Shown piece after piece: positions 1-8,561 of a DNA stretch of 46,581 nucleotides; within the stretch, counting starts at the first letter, position 1; the number at the start of each line of letters is the position of its first letter. Source of the stretch: Methylobacillus sp. (lineage in GTDB: Bacteria; Pseudomonadota; Gammaproteobacteria; Burkholderiales; Burkholderiaceae_C); NCBI GenBank assembly GCA_018607835.1, contig JABBAS010000004.1:60356-106936 (forward strand). The letters run 5' to 3'. A program made the translations under genes and the position numbers. The notes below the pieces were generated by a model that searched no databases, had not been told where the DNA came from, and saw nothing but the letters and a program-made list of their open reading frames with translations.

Positions 1-102
1 GCAAGCCTGTCTTGCGCGGTACTGGCGGCTGGCCCAACTTCCACTAACCTACGTAAGCGCTGCGACGTTTGGGGCGCGGCTACCTAGGAGCACTGTTTTT
101 TC
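1..102. other. Leader before the P450 operon
   Basis: No gene can be supported here. The stretch ends with a ribosome binding site, AGGAG at 86-90, twelve bases before the P450 start. It may contain the promoter of the first operon, but I see no convincing -35/-10 pair. An upstream gene may end just outside the window. Confidence 0.4.
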
Positions 103-1332
103 ATGCGCACTTATGACCCGACCGACGTTAGCCTACGGCGTAACCCCTATGGATTGCTCGCCGAGTTGCGGGAGACAGAGCCCGTCCATTGGTGTCCACC
201 GCTAGACGCTTGGCTGCTCACCCGCTACGACGACGTCAAGCAGGCGATGACGGCGCCGCAGCTGTCCTCAGACCGCTTGAGGCCCTTTTATGAGTCATTG
301 AAAGACGAGCGCCGTGATATTTTGAGTGGCGTCATGCGCTACCTAAATGAGTGGTTGGTGTTCAAAGCACCGCCTGATCACACCCGCTTGCGGCGCATGA
401 TGAATCCGGTGATCTCACCTAGGCTGGTGCAAAGCATGCGCCCCAGTGTGCGTGCCATCGTTGATGACCTGTTGGCCGGTGTATCGCGTGACCAGCCTTT
501 TGACTTTGTGCACGATGTGGCGGCGCTGTTGCCTGCTTACGTCATCATGGATATGTTGGGGCTTGCGCGTGCGGACTTTCACAAAATCAAGGGGTGGTCG
601 GATGGTCTGCGCCTGTTTATAGGTACCGCCAGAGGCGTACCCGACAAATATCAGCGGGCGCGGGATGGTGCCGATCATTTGGCAGCGTATCTGCGCGAAC
701 AGATTGAACAGCGTCGCAGGGCGCCGACCGACGATGTCATCACGCGCATGATGCAAGCAGAAGACGAGCAGGGCAAGTTGGGAGAGGATGAGCTGATAGC
801 CATGTGCTTGCTGATCTTGTTTGGAGGTCATGAGACCACCACCAGCCTGCTGGGTAGTTCGGTTGCGGCCTTGCTGGCGCATCCGTCGCAATGGACGCTG
901 TTGCGTGACACCCCAGAGCTCATGCCATCGGCTGTTGAAGAATTTTTGCGTTACGACGGGCCGTCTCACAGCATCGCCAGAGTGGTGACTGAATCCATGA
1001 CTTGGGGTGGGCAACACATGAAGGCGGGCGACAGGGTCTTTGCCATGGTCGGTGCGGCTAATCGGGATCCACGTGCCTTTGACAGGCCAGATGCGCTGGA
1101 CATTACGCGCTCGCCCAACCGTCACCTCACCTTTGGTCAGGGCATCCATTTTTGCTTGGGCGCGCCGTTGGCGCGGCTGGAAGCGCAGGTGTGTATTCAG
1201 GCCATGGTGAGCGGATTTGATCGCTGGGCGTTGGACGGCAGCGAAGACCAAGCCATTGACTGGCTCGATGCGATGGTGATGCGTGGCCCCACGCGTCTAC
1301 AGATGCGTCTTGAAAACACATCACAGACTTGA
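103..1332 (+). CDS. Cytochrome P450 (soluble bacterial class)
   Basis: Haem-thiolate monooxygenase of 409 residues, the usual length of soluble bacterial P450s. No membrane anchor or fused reductase is seen. The oxygen-binding I-helix motif GGHETTTS lies at residues 241-248, the ExxR pair at E280/R283, and the haem loop FGQGIHFCLG carries the axial Cys351. The ATG is preceded by AGGAG. It is first in an operon with a thiolase (15 bases downstream) and an acyl-CoA synthetase, so the substrate may be a hydrophobic carboxylic acid or a side-chain-bearing ring compound; that is inference. No ferredoxin or ferredoxin reductase gene lies nearby, so electrons must come from partners encoded elsewhere. 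The family is certain, the substrate unknown. Confidence 0.93.
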   Translation: MRTYDPTDVSLRRNPYGLLAELRETEPVHWCPPLDAWLLTRYDDVKQAMTAPQLSSDRLRPFYESLKDERRDILSGVMRYLNEWLVFKAPPDHTRLRRMMNPVISPRLVQSMRPSVRAIVDDLLAGVSRDQPFDFVHDVAALLPAYVIMDMLGLARADFHKIKGWSDGLRLFIGTARGVPDKYQRARDGADHLAAYLREQIEQRRRAPTDDVITRMMQAEDEQGKLGEDELIAMCLLILFGGHETTTSLLGSSVAALLAHPSQWTLLRDTPELMPSAVEEFLRYDGPSHSIARVVTESMTWGGQHMKAGDRVFAMVGAANRDPRAFDRPDALDITRSPNRHLTFGQGIHFCLGAPLARLEAQVCIQAMVSGFDRWALDGSEDQAIDWLDAMVMRGPTRLQMRLENTSQT

Positions 1333-1346
1333 AAAAGGAGAGCGGT

Positions 1347-2606
1347 ATGCCAGATGCCTATATTGTTGGAGTGGGTTGCACGATCTTTGGGAAGCGCCCA
1401 GGTAGCGACTTCAAGGCGCTCACGCGTGAGGTTTACTTAGAGCTGTTGAGCGACGCGGGTCTGTCTGACGGCGCGCAGATAGAGCAGGGCTGGTTTGGCA
1501 ATTGCGGCATGGGCACCTGGGGTCAGCGCAATATCCGTGGACAGGTGTGTTTTACGCCACTGGTGCGTGATGGGCTCTTCCCCGAACGGGTGGGCATGAT
1601 CAATGTCGAGGGTGGCTGTGCCACGGCGAGTATGGCGTTTCAGGGTGCGCTGCGCGATGTGCTGAGTGGCCACACGCAACTCTCGCTTGCGATTGGCGTG
1701 GAGAAAACGTTTGTGCCTAATGACCCCGCGCGTACCTTAGAAATTTTTGAGGGTGGCATTGACCAGTGTGACCCTGAAGAGTGGCAGGCCTATTACCGTC
1801 ATGCAGGGGAAGCCGCTGGAAAGCCGTTTGACCCGGGTGCGGAAGGTGGGACCTTGTTTATGGATACCTACGCCATGCAGGCGGCGTATCACATGAAGCA
1901 TCACGGGAGTACCCGAGAGCAAATCGCGTTCGCCGCATCCAAAAACCACGCCATGGGCGCCTTAAATCCCAAAGCGCAATACCGATTTGAGGTAACGGCT
2001 GAGCAGGCGTTGGCGGACCGGATGATCAGCTGGCCGCTAACCCGTAGCATGTGCTCACCGATTGGCGACGGTGCGGCGGCGGCACTGGTTTGTTCTGGCG
2101 AGTGGTTGCGCCAGCAGCCCGCTGCCGTGCAAGAACGCGCCATAAAAATTCGCTCAAGCGTACTCACAGGGGGTAAGTACCGCGCATTAGACGAAGTAAG
2201 TTTGGCGCACGTAGCCGCCAACAAAGCCTACAAAGCCGCGGGGCTGACACCCGCCGATATGGATATTGCGGAAGTACACGACGCGACGTCTTTCTGTGAG
2301 ATTTATCAGGCGGAGATGCTTGGCTTTTGTCCCATTGGACAGGGTGGCAACTACGTGGCCAGCGGCGCCACCGCGTTGGGTGGCGAGCGGCCGATTAACC
2401 TGTCGGGCGGCCTCGTTTCAAAGGGCCACCCCGTGGGAGCTACAGGCTTGTCCATGATCTATGAGTTGGCGACCCAACTGCGCGGTGAAGCGGGGGCAAG
2501 ACAGGCACCTAACGCGGACATTGCGATTGCCGAAAATGGCGGCGGTGTGATTGGTTTTGACGAGGCGGCTTGCGCCATTACCATCTTGCAGCGCAACCAC
2601 CGCTAA
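1347..2606 (+). CDS. Thiolase, lipid-transfer / SCP2-type
   Basis: Acetyl-CoA acyltransferase-fold protein of 419 residues. The ATG at 1347 is chosen because AAAGGAG at 1334-1340 sits in front of it; an in-frame TTG at 1329 would overlap the P450 stop. The nucleophilic Cys91 lies in EGGCATAS, with H311 in EVHDATSF and H361 in the signature SKGHPVGATG. The C-terminal CxG motif of classical thiolases is replaced by ENGGG (N397), as in SCP2/lipid-transfer thiolases. Members of this family (Ltp2-like) often act as aldolases or thiolases in side-chain removal and commonly need a DUF35 OB-fold partner. No such partner is encoded here. Position between a P450 and an acyl-CoA synthetase fits side-chain degradation. 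Confidence 0.88.
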   Translation: MPDAYIVGVGCTIFGKRPGSDFKALTREVYLELLSDAGLSDGAQIEQGWFGNCGMGTWGQRNIRGQVCFTPLVRDGLFPERVGMINVEGGCATASMAFQGALRDVLSGHTQLSLAIGVEKTFVPNDPARTLEIFEGGIDQCDPEEWQAYYRHAGEAAGKPFDPGAEGGTLFMDTYAMQAAYHMKHHGSTREQIAFAASKNHAMGALNPKAQYRFEVTAEQALADRMISWPLTRSMCSPIGDGAAAALVCSGEWLRQQPAAVQERAIKIRSSVLTGGKYRALDEVSLAHVAANKAYKAAGLTPADMDIAEVHDATSFCEIYQAEMLGFCPIGQGGNYVASGATALGGERPINLSGGLVSKGHPVGATGLSMIYELATQLRGEAGARQAPNADIAIAENGGGVIGFDEAACAITILQRNHR

Positions 2607-2615
2607 GGAGACGAA

Positions 2616-4172
2616 ATGCTGGATACAGCGCACATATATATCCCCGACATCTTTACCCGCCACGGCAGTGATCGTGCGACGCAAGAGGCGGTCGTTTGCG
2701 GTGAGGTACGCCGCACGTGGCGGGACTTCAATGGCAATATGAACCGCGTCGCCAACCGCTTGCTTGCCATGGAGGTGGGTAAGGGCGATAAGGTGGGTGT
2801 CTTGATGGGCAACAGCGTGGACATCCTTGAGGTGATGTTCGGGGTCGTGAAGTCAGGCGCCTGTGTGGTGCCCATCTCAGGGCTCTTGACTGGCGAGCAA
2901 ATGGCGCACTTACTGGCGGATAGTGGTGCGTGCGTGGTGATTGCAAGCCCAGAGTTTATTGAGCGCTTGGAACCCCACCGTGGCACCTTGACGCAGGTGG
3001 TGTCGACGGGGTGGATCGCTGTCAACGGCGACTCCCCGTCGTGGTTGGGCTATACCGACTGGCTGGGGTCCTCACCGTCAACGACACCAGCGGTTGTTTA
3101 CGACCCTGACCAAGATTTCAATATCATTTACAGCTCGGGCACCACTGGCTTACCAAAGGGTATTGTGCAGGCGCATAGGGCGCGCAGCCATTGGGCGGTT
3201 TCGAATGCCATTGAGATGGGTTTTCGAGACCATAGTCGTGCCTTGACAACGACGTCGCTTTACTCAAACGGCACGTGGCTGATGATGCTCCCCGTGTTGT
3301 TTGCAGGGGGTACGTGTGTGGTGATGCCCACCTTTAACCCGACCGAATTTCTCGCGACCTTAGCGTCCGAGCGCATCACGCACACCTTTATGGTCCCGGC
3401 GCAGTTCATTGCTGTTCAGGAGTGCGTCGAGACACCAGCGGGGGCAACGGATCATCTCGAGGTGATGTTGTGTGCGGGTTCACCGCTGCGACGAGAGACC
3501 AAGCGCAAAGCCATTGAGCGCTTTGGTCCGGTACTGTATGAGCTCTACGGTTTCAGCGAAGGCTTTGCCACCATGTTGAAGCCCGGCAGCCCAGAGTCAA
3601 AATTCCATACCGTAGGCACCCCTGTTCTTGGTTTCGATGTCCGCATCATTGATGATGAGGGTCAGGTACTTGGCGCTGGCGAGGTGGGTGAAATCGCGGG
3701 CTACGGTGCGGGGATGTTGAGCCGTTACCACGACCGCCCAGAGGCGACCCAAGCCATGGTGTGGCTTGATGATCGGGGGCGCACGTTTGTGCGTTCCGGT
3801 GACATTGGCTACTTGGATGAGGATGGTTTTCTTATTTTGGTTGATCGTAAGAAGGACATGATCATCTCCGGTGGATTCAACGTCTTCCCTGCCGACCTAG
3901 AGGCCGTTATTGGGACACATCCCGCTGTTTTAGACTGCACAGTGATTGGTATTGCTCACCCCAAGTGGGGTGAGACGCCATTGGCTCTGGTCATCCCTAG
4001 GAGCGATGCGCAGGTGTCAACGGACGAGCTAAAGCAATGGTGTAACGAGCGGCTTGCCAAGCATCAACGACTCGCCGACCTGCAATGGCGTGACGACTTT
4101 CCCCGTAATGCCTTGGGTAAGGTTCTCAAGCGCGAATTACGACAGGCCTTTGAATCCAGCGGCCAAGCCTAA
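2616..4172 (+). CDS. Acyl-CoA synthetase (AMP-binding family)
   Basis: ANL-superfamily adenylating enzyme of 518 residues that activates a carboxylic acid to its acyl-CoA with ATP. The phosphate-binding loop YSSGTTGLPKG lies at 172-182, YGFSEG at 311-316 stands where YGxTE is usual, and the RSGDIGYLDEDG hinge region is at 393-404. The RKKDMIISGGFNVFP motif is at 411-425, and the catalytic lysine of ALGKVLKREL is near residue 502. Start ATG has AAGGAG nine to ten bases upstream (2605-2610), just after the thiolase stop. It resembles medium/long-chain or aryl-acid CoA ligases; the substrate cannot be read from sequence. It is probably the entry enzyme of the P450/thiolase operon. Confidence 0.92.
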   Translation: MLDTAHIYIPDIFTRHGSDRATQEAVVCGEVRRTWRDFNGNMNRVANRLLAMEVGKGDKVGVLMGNSVDILEVMFGVVKSGACVVPISGLLTGEQMAHLLADSGACVVIASPEFIERLEPHRGTLTQVVSTGWIAVNGDSPSWLGYTDWLGSSPSTTPAVVYDPDQDFNIIYSSGTTGLPKGIVQAHRARSHWAVSNAIEMGFRDHSRALTTTSLYSNGTWLMMLPVLFAGGTCVVMPTFNPTEFLATLASERITHTFMVPAQFIAVQECVETPAGATDHLEVMLCAGSPLRRETKRKAIERFGPVLYELYGFSEGFATMLKPGSPESKFHTVGTPVLGFDVRIIDDEGQVLGAGEVGEIAGYGAGMLSRYHDRPEATQAMVWLDDRGRTFVRSGDIGYLDEDGFLILVDRKKDMIISGGFNVFPADLEAVIGTHPAVLDCTVIGIAHPKWGETPLALVIPRSDAQVSTDELKQWCNERLAKHQRLADLQWRDDFPRNALGKVLKRELRQAFESSGQA

Positions 4173-4193
4173 TCAGCTAATTAGCGAATGGGG

Positions 4194-4224
4194 CTAGTGG
4201 GGCTGGACCTAGTGGCCCTAGTGG
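4194..4224. repeat. Triplicated CTAGTGG in a convergent gap
   Basis: The 7-mer CTAGTGG occurs at 4194-4200, 4209-4215 and 4218-4224, between the convergent ends of the acyl-CoA synthetase and hydratase genes. A 10-bp palindrome GCTAATTAGC lies just before it at 4176-4185. No T-tract follows, so this is not a typical terminator. It may be chance. Confidence 0.3.
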
Positions 4225-4242
4225 CTTGATGGCGTCAGCATG

Positions 4243-5043
4243 TTAGGCAAAGTGGATGCTCAGCCCCGACAGTGGCGAGCCAAAGGCGCCGTGCCATTGC
4301 TCGCCCGTTGCGACTGGCCAAGCGTCTGTCCAAGTGCCTGTGGTCACGACGTCACCGGCTTGCAGGTCGGGCGCGTTGGGGCAAGCGCGCAGCGCCAGCA
4401 AGAAGTGATGCAGCGCTTTTAGAGGGCTACCCAGCACGTTAGCGCCGCAGCCTTGCTCAACGAAGGCCCCGTTTTTAGACAGCTGCACCTCGCAGGCACC
4501 CAGAAGAGTCTCTAGCGCGTCAGCGCTCTGTGCAATGGTGGCCAACGGCACACGTTTGCCAACCAGCAGGCGGCCGTGGAGACCACCGTCGGTGATGCAG
4601 TCTGCGGCCTGAAAGAGCCAGTCTTTTTTGTGGGACTGGACAATTTCAAAGCCAGGTGCCACCCACTCAATCGCCTCAAACAAGGTGTGTAATGTGGCGT
4701 CTGCCGGTGGCGTGGTGCGCATACCAAACACCACCTCGGGCTCAATACGCGGCTGGCACAGTTGGTCGATATGCACCGAACCCTGTCCGTCACAAAATGA
4801 GAGTGTGCGGTCGTAGACGGTTCCCCAAATCGGACCGTCGACGCGATAGCGTTCCCATATGGATGCGTTTGTAAAGCCGATTTTGAAGCCTTTGGGATGC
4901 TCGCCTCGCGCGATTCGTGCTTGGCGCACTTGCAGGGCGTGTTGGTAGGCGGTCGCCACGTCTGGCGCTGGCGCGTCGCTGAGCGACGTAGGCCACAAAG
5001 CCCCGGTATCGTTGGCGTCAAGAACGGTTTGTATCAAGTTCAT
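4243..5043 (-). CDS. 2-keto-4-pentenoate hydratase / oxalocrotonate decarboxylase family protein
   Basis: A 266-residue member of the MhpD/DmpE/DmpH family, whose enzymes hydrate or decarboxylate 2-hydroxydienoates after meta-cleavage of catechols. Visible family motifs are KGFKIGFTN near residue 51, the metal-binding segment PRIEPEVVF near 98, FEIVQSHKKDW near 132 and the C-terminal TGTWTDAWPV. Length is normal for the family. The gene stands alone on the minus strand, convergent with the acyl-CoA synthetase and divergent from the Old Yellow Enzyme. It would suit processing of the product of an extradiol dioxygenase such as the one at 20.8 kb (inference). Hydratase and decarboxylase cannot be told apart by eye. 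Confidence 0.85.
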   Translation of the reverse strand: MNLIQTVLDANDTGALWPTSLSDAPAPDVATAYQHALQVRQARIARGEHPKGFKIGFTNASIWERYRVDGPIWGTVYDRTLSFCDGQGSVHIDQLCQPRIEPEVVFGMRTTPPADATLHTLFEAIEWVAPGFEIVQSHKKDWLFQAADCITDGGLHGRLLVGKRVPLATIAQSADALETLLGACEVQLSKNGAFVEQGCGANVLGSPLKALHHFLLALRACPNAPDLQAGDVVTTGTWTDAWPVATGEQWHGAFGSPLSGLSIHFA

Positions 5044-5059
5044 TGTGTGGGTGTCCGTT

Positions 5060-5072
5060 GGGTTGCCCTAAT
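5060..5072 (+). promoter_or_regulatory. GGKTTGCCCTAAT motif, copy 1 (possible regulatory site)
   Basis: The 13-mer GGGTTGCCCTAAT, in the gap between the divergent hydratase and Old Yellow Enzyme genes, matches 12 of 13 bases of 11805-11817, which lies in another divergent catabolic promoter region. Two occurrences in such positions hint at a shared control site, but chance is not excluded. Confidence 0.25.
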
Positions 5073-5209
5073 CTTAGAGGATACCGCCCGTGCGGGTTGT
5101 CACAAGCGGCCGGGCGTGGGTAACATAGGCTACCGAAGCAGGGTCGCAAGCCCGCAAGCCCGTGTACATCAACCCGCGACGAACCCCGTTCGCAAATAGG
5201 AGACCTGTG

Positions 5210-6340
5210 TTGTCTGATTCAGTTAACTTGGAGTTACGTAAGCACCTGTTCAACCCGCTTAGTTTGGGACCGTTGGCGTTGCAACACCGCATCGTCATGG
5301 CACCGTTGACCCGCATGCGCGCCAGCCGTCCGGACAACGAGCCCAACAGCCTCAACGCCTTGTATTACACCCAGCGCGCCAGCGAGGGTGGGCTCATGAT
5401 TGCGGAGGCCTCTCAGGTCGTGCCTGAGGGGCAGGGTATGCCGGCGACCCCTGGCATTCATACCGATGCGCAGGTCGCCGGTTGGCGCTTAGTGACCGAT
5501 GGTGTGCATGCGCGCGGTGGGCGCATCTTCTTGCAACTTTGGCACGTCGGCCGTATCTCCCACTCTTCACACCAACCGGGCGGTCAAGCGCCCGTCGCGC
5601 CATCGGCCATCGCAGCGCAAGGCAACGCGTTAGGCGCTGACTTCAAGCCGGCGCCGTTCGAGGTGCCGCGCGCACTGAGCTTGGATGATATTGCGCAGCT
5701 CAAGCAAGCCTATGTGGATGCCGGCCGTCGTGCCATTGCAGCCGGTTTTGATGGCGTGGAAATTCATAGTGCCAACGGCTACCTGCTAGAGCAGTTCATG
5801 ATTGCACGCAGCAACGAGCGTACCGACCGCTACGGCGGTAGTCTCGCCAACCGCATACGTCTGCCTTTGGAAATCGCTGAGTTGCTGGCTGCGGATTTGG
5901 GGGCGGAGCGGGTGGGTATTCGCCTGTCACCTTTTGGCGTGGCCAACGACTCGGGTGAAACCGATCCACTGTCGCTCTACCGAGAGATGATTAGGGAGCT
6001 GAACCGAATGAAGCTGGTGTACTTGCACCTCATTGAGCCAAGGGCCTCGGGTGCAGGCCAGCGTGATGTAGACCATCAAAATGTGCCATTCAGTTGCGCG
6101 ACCTTTCGCGCCGACTGGGATCAGGTGCTGATAACGGCGGGCAACTTCACCGCCGACAGCGCGGCAGAAACCGTTGCCAAAGGGGATGCCGATGCCATCG
6201 CGTTTGGGCGCTACTTTATTTCCAATCCCGATTTGCCCCAACGCATCAAGCGTGGCCAAGCATTTACGCCGTATGACCGGCCGACGTTCTATGGCGGCGG
6301 CACCGTTGGGTATACCGACTACCCCGCCTTTGGGCTGTAA
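5210..6340 (+). CDS. Old Yellow Enzyme-family NADH:flavin oxidoreductase (NemA-like)
   Basis: FMN-dependent ene-reductase of about 376 residues with a TIM-barrel fold. Such enzymes reduce activated C=C bonds of enones, maleimides or nitro-compounds. The N-terminal segment LFNPLSLGPLALQHRIVMAPLTR, the active-site HxxN of VEIHSANGYLLEQF and the FMN phosphate segment RYGGSLANR are all present, as is the late GGNF-like segment TAGNF. Either TTG 5210 or GTG 5207 is the start: AGGAG at 5198-5202 gives better spacing (7) to the TTG. The start is therefore non-ATG either way. It is first in a plus-strand run with an enolase-superfamily enzyme 16 bases downstream, and probably saturates a pathway intermediate. 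Confidence 0.9.
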   Translation: MSDSVNLELRKHLFNPLSLGPLALQHRIVMAPLTRMRASRPDNEPNSLNALYYTQRASEGGLMIAEASQVVPEGQGMPATPGIHTDAQVAGWRLVTDGVHARGGRIFLQLWHVGRISHSSHQPGGQAPVAPSAIAAQGNALGADFKPAPFEVPRALSLDDIAQLKQAYVDAGRRAIAAGFDGVEIHSANGYLLEQFMIARSNERTDRYGGSLANRIRLPLEIAELLAADLGAERVGIRLSPFGVANDSGETDPLSLYREMIRELNRMKLVYLHLIEPRASGAGQRDVDHQNVPFSCATFRADWDQVLITAGNFTADSAAETVAKGDADAIAFGRYFISNPDLPQRIKRGQAFTPYDRPTFYGGGTVGYTDYPAFGL

Positions 6341-6356
6341 TTTTTTGGAGTCACGA

Positions 6357-7466
6357 ATGACAGAGACGCGCATTGATCGCATCACTATTCGCCAAGTAAA
6401 CTTGCCGCCGCCTGTGGAGCGAACGGATGCCATCCAAGCCTTTGTGACGCAAGAAACCGTGCTGTTGACGTTGCACTGCAGCGACGGCGTGGTGGCCACC
6501 GGCTACACCTACACCATTGGTACGGGTGGATCATCGGTTGTGGCTTTGTTGGCCGACCACCTGGCTCCCCGACTGATTGGGCGTGATCCCGCGCATGTGG
6601 AGGCTATCTGGAAAGATTTGTTTTTTGCCACGCATGCCACCGCAGTCGGTGCCATCACCAGCTTGGCATTGTGTTGTGTAGACACGGCGTTATGGGACTG
6701 GCGGGCGCGCAAGCAGGCGATGCCGCTATGGGTGTTATTGGGTGGTGCGCAAGCACGCGTGCCCTTGTACACCACCGAGGGGGGCTGGTTGCAGTTGAGT
6801 CCGTCAGAGTTGGTGGAGCAGTCCTTGGCTGCGCAGGCCGATGGCTTCCGAGGTGCAAAGATAAAAATTGGCCGGCCACACGTGAGCGAAGATGTGGCAC
6901 GACTGCAAGCCGTTCGTGAGGCTGTAGGCCCGGGCTTTGACATCATGACAGACGCCAACCAAGGCTTTGCTAGGCACGAGGCGTTGCGACGTGCCGCGGC
7001 GTTTGATGGCCTTGATCTGGCTTGGATTGAAGAGCCCTTTCCCGCCGAAGATGTGCAGGGTCATGTGCAGTTGCGCGCGCAAACCAGCATACCCATTGCG
7101 GTTGGTGAGTCCATGTACCACCCCATGCAGTTTCGAACGTATCTCGAGCAGGGGGCCTGCAGCATTGTGCAACCCGATGTGGCACGCATTGGTGGGATCA
7201 CGCCGTGGATTAAAACGGCGCACATGGCCGAAGCCTTTAATGTGGCGGTCTGCCCGCACTTCTTGATGGAGATCCATGTGAGCTTGTGCGCGGCGGTACC
7301 CAACGCGTCGTGGGTTGAATACATCCCGCAGTTAGACCGCATCACGACCTCACGTTTAGAGATTGACGATGGCTACGCGGTTCCACCATCCCAGCCCGGT
7401 CTGGGCATTGAATGGGATTGGGGCGCCATCCAGTCGATGCAACTCTGCGAGCTGGTTGTGAACTAA
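6357..7466 (+). CDS. Mandelate racemase / muconate lactonizing enzyme family protein
   Basis: Enolase-superfamily enzyme of 369 residues. The ATG at 6357 follows TTGGAG and comes just after the preceding stop; longer in-frame readings run into the upstream gene. All catalytic positions of the mandelate racemase subgroup are visible: K168-x-K170 in GAKIKIG, metal ligands D199 (DAN), E225 (IEEP) and E251 (GES), and H301 in CPHF, followed by a late Glu in WVEYIPQ. The enzyme therefore abstracts a proton alpha to a carboxylate, as a racemase, sugar-acid-type dehydratase or cycloisomerase. The KxK plus His pairing favours racemase or dehydratase over cycloisomerase. The substrate is unknown; neighbours suggest a hydroxy-acid intermediate. 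Confidence 0.92.
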   Translation: MTETRIDRITIRQVNLPPPVERTDAIQAFVTQETVLLTLHCSDGVVATGYTYTIGTGGSSVVALLADHLAPRLIGRDPAHVEAIWKDLFFATHATAVGAITSLALCCVDTALWDWRARKQAMPLWVLLGGAQARVPLYTTEGGWLQLSPSELVEQSLAAQADGFRGAKIKIGRPHVSEDVARLQAVREAVGPGFDIMTDANQGFARHEALRRAAAFDGLDLAWIEEPFPAEDVQGHVQLRAQTSIPIAVGESMYHPMQFRTYLEQGACSIVQPDVARIGGITPWIKTAHMAEAFNVAVCPHFLMEIHVSLCAAVPNASWVEYIPQLDRITTSRLEIDDGYAVPPSQPGLGIEWDWGAIQSMQLCELVVN

Positions 7467-7625
7467 TGGCCGCGTAGGCATCATGCGGACCCGCGTGCCG
7501 CCTTGCTGCCTTGCCGCATTGGCGACATAGGCAAGGCGTTTTCCGTGAAGACTGTCGAGGTTGAGCCGATTGTGGTTACACAATAGGCCACTTCCCTTTG
7601 GCTTCAAATCGAGACGCCGTTCTTT

Positions 7626-8558
7626 ATGTCTTCAAGCACTGCTAAACCATCCAGCGATATCACGGGGCTGGATTTGTTATTGATTTTGTTGGTTACCTTT
7701 TCTTGGGGGTTGAACTACCCCGTCATGAAATATGTAGTCACCAGCTACCCGCCGCTCACGTTTAGAGCCTTTGCGTTCACGATTGGTTTTGTGTTTTTGG
7801 GCTTGTATGCATGGCGGCAAGGCGACTCGTTACGTGTGCCGGTCTCTGAGCGCTGGCTGGCGTTTAAGTTGGGTGTTCCCAACATGGTGTTGTGGCACCT
7901 CGGTCTGATCTTAGGCCTGACCTTGCTGAATTCAGGGCGAGCGGCCATTGTTGGCTACACCATGCCTGTGTGGGCTTTGATCGCCAGCGTCATCCTGTTT
8001 AAGAACCACCTCACCCCCCGCGGTATCTTGGGTGTGATGTGCTCCCTGTTAGCGACCCTGTTGCTCGCCCGCGATGAAATGTCTAACTTCGCAGGCCAGC
8101 CCTTGGGCCTGCTCTGTACGTTGGCCGCGGCCATTGCGTGGGGGGTTGGCAATGCGATGCTGAAAAATTGCAAGATCAGCGTCTCGAGCATGACCCTGAC
8201 CTTTTGGATGCTGCTGCTGGCCGCTATCTGTTTTACGATCATGGCGTTTGTATTTGAGCGCGATCGTTGGCATTGGCCCAGCATGGTTCAGTGGTTGGCT
8301 ATTGCCTACGGGGGTGTCGTGACGTTCGCGATTTGTTATGTGGCGTGGTTCCGTGTTGCCCGCAAATTGACCCCGGTCACCAGCGGCTTGTCCATCATGT
8401 TGGTTCCTATGGTGGGGCTGATGGGTGGGGGCTTTTTCTTAAATGAAGCGGTGGGCTCGGCAGACATTGCGGCCCTGGTTTTGATATTGGTCGCTATCGC
8501 GATTGTGCTCATTCCAGGGCGCCAGCCTAAGCTCAACCCAAACGACGTCAGTCGCTGA
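7626..8558 (+). CDS. EamA/DMT-family transporter
   Basis: Inner-membrane protein of 310 residues with about ten hydrophobic segments in two halves, the layout of drug/metabolite transporters (RhaT/YdcZ type). Examples are the first helix LDLLLILLVTFSWGLNYPVMK and the last segment IAALVLILVAIAIVLIPG. The second EamA repeat begins near residue 157 (LGLLCTLAAAIAWGVGNA). The ribosome binding site is weak. The gene is separated from the enolase-superfamily gene by 159 bases in which I find no other feature, and is followed at 3 bases by the FAD hydroxylase gene, so the two are probably co-transcribed. It may export or import a pathway metabolite. Confidence 0.88.
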   Translation: MSSSTAKPSSDITGLDLLLILLVTFSWGLNYPVMKYVVTSYPPLTFRAFAFTIGFVFLGLYAWRQGDSLRVPVSERWLAFKLGVPNMVLWHLGLILGLTLLNSGRAAIVGYTMPVWALIASVILFKNHLTPRGILGVMCSLLATLLLARDEMSNFAGQPLGLLCTLAAAIAWGVGNAMLKNCKISVSSMTLTFWMLLLAAICFTIMAFVFERDRWHWPSMVQWLAIAYGGVVTFAICYVAWFRVARKLTPVTSGLSIMLVPMVGLMGGGFFLNEAVGSADIAALVLILVAIAIVLIPGRQPKLNPNDVSR

Positions 8559-8561
8559 GGT

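Noticed and set aside
415-1251. 278-residue open frame opposite the P450 gene
   Set aside because: It mirrors the codon pattern of the P450 gene on the other strand, has no recognisable motif and no ribosome binding site.
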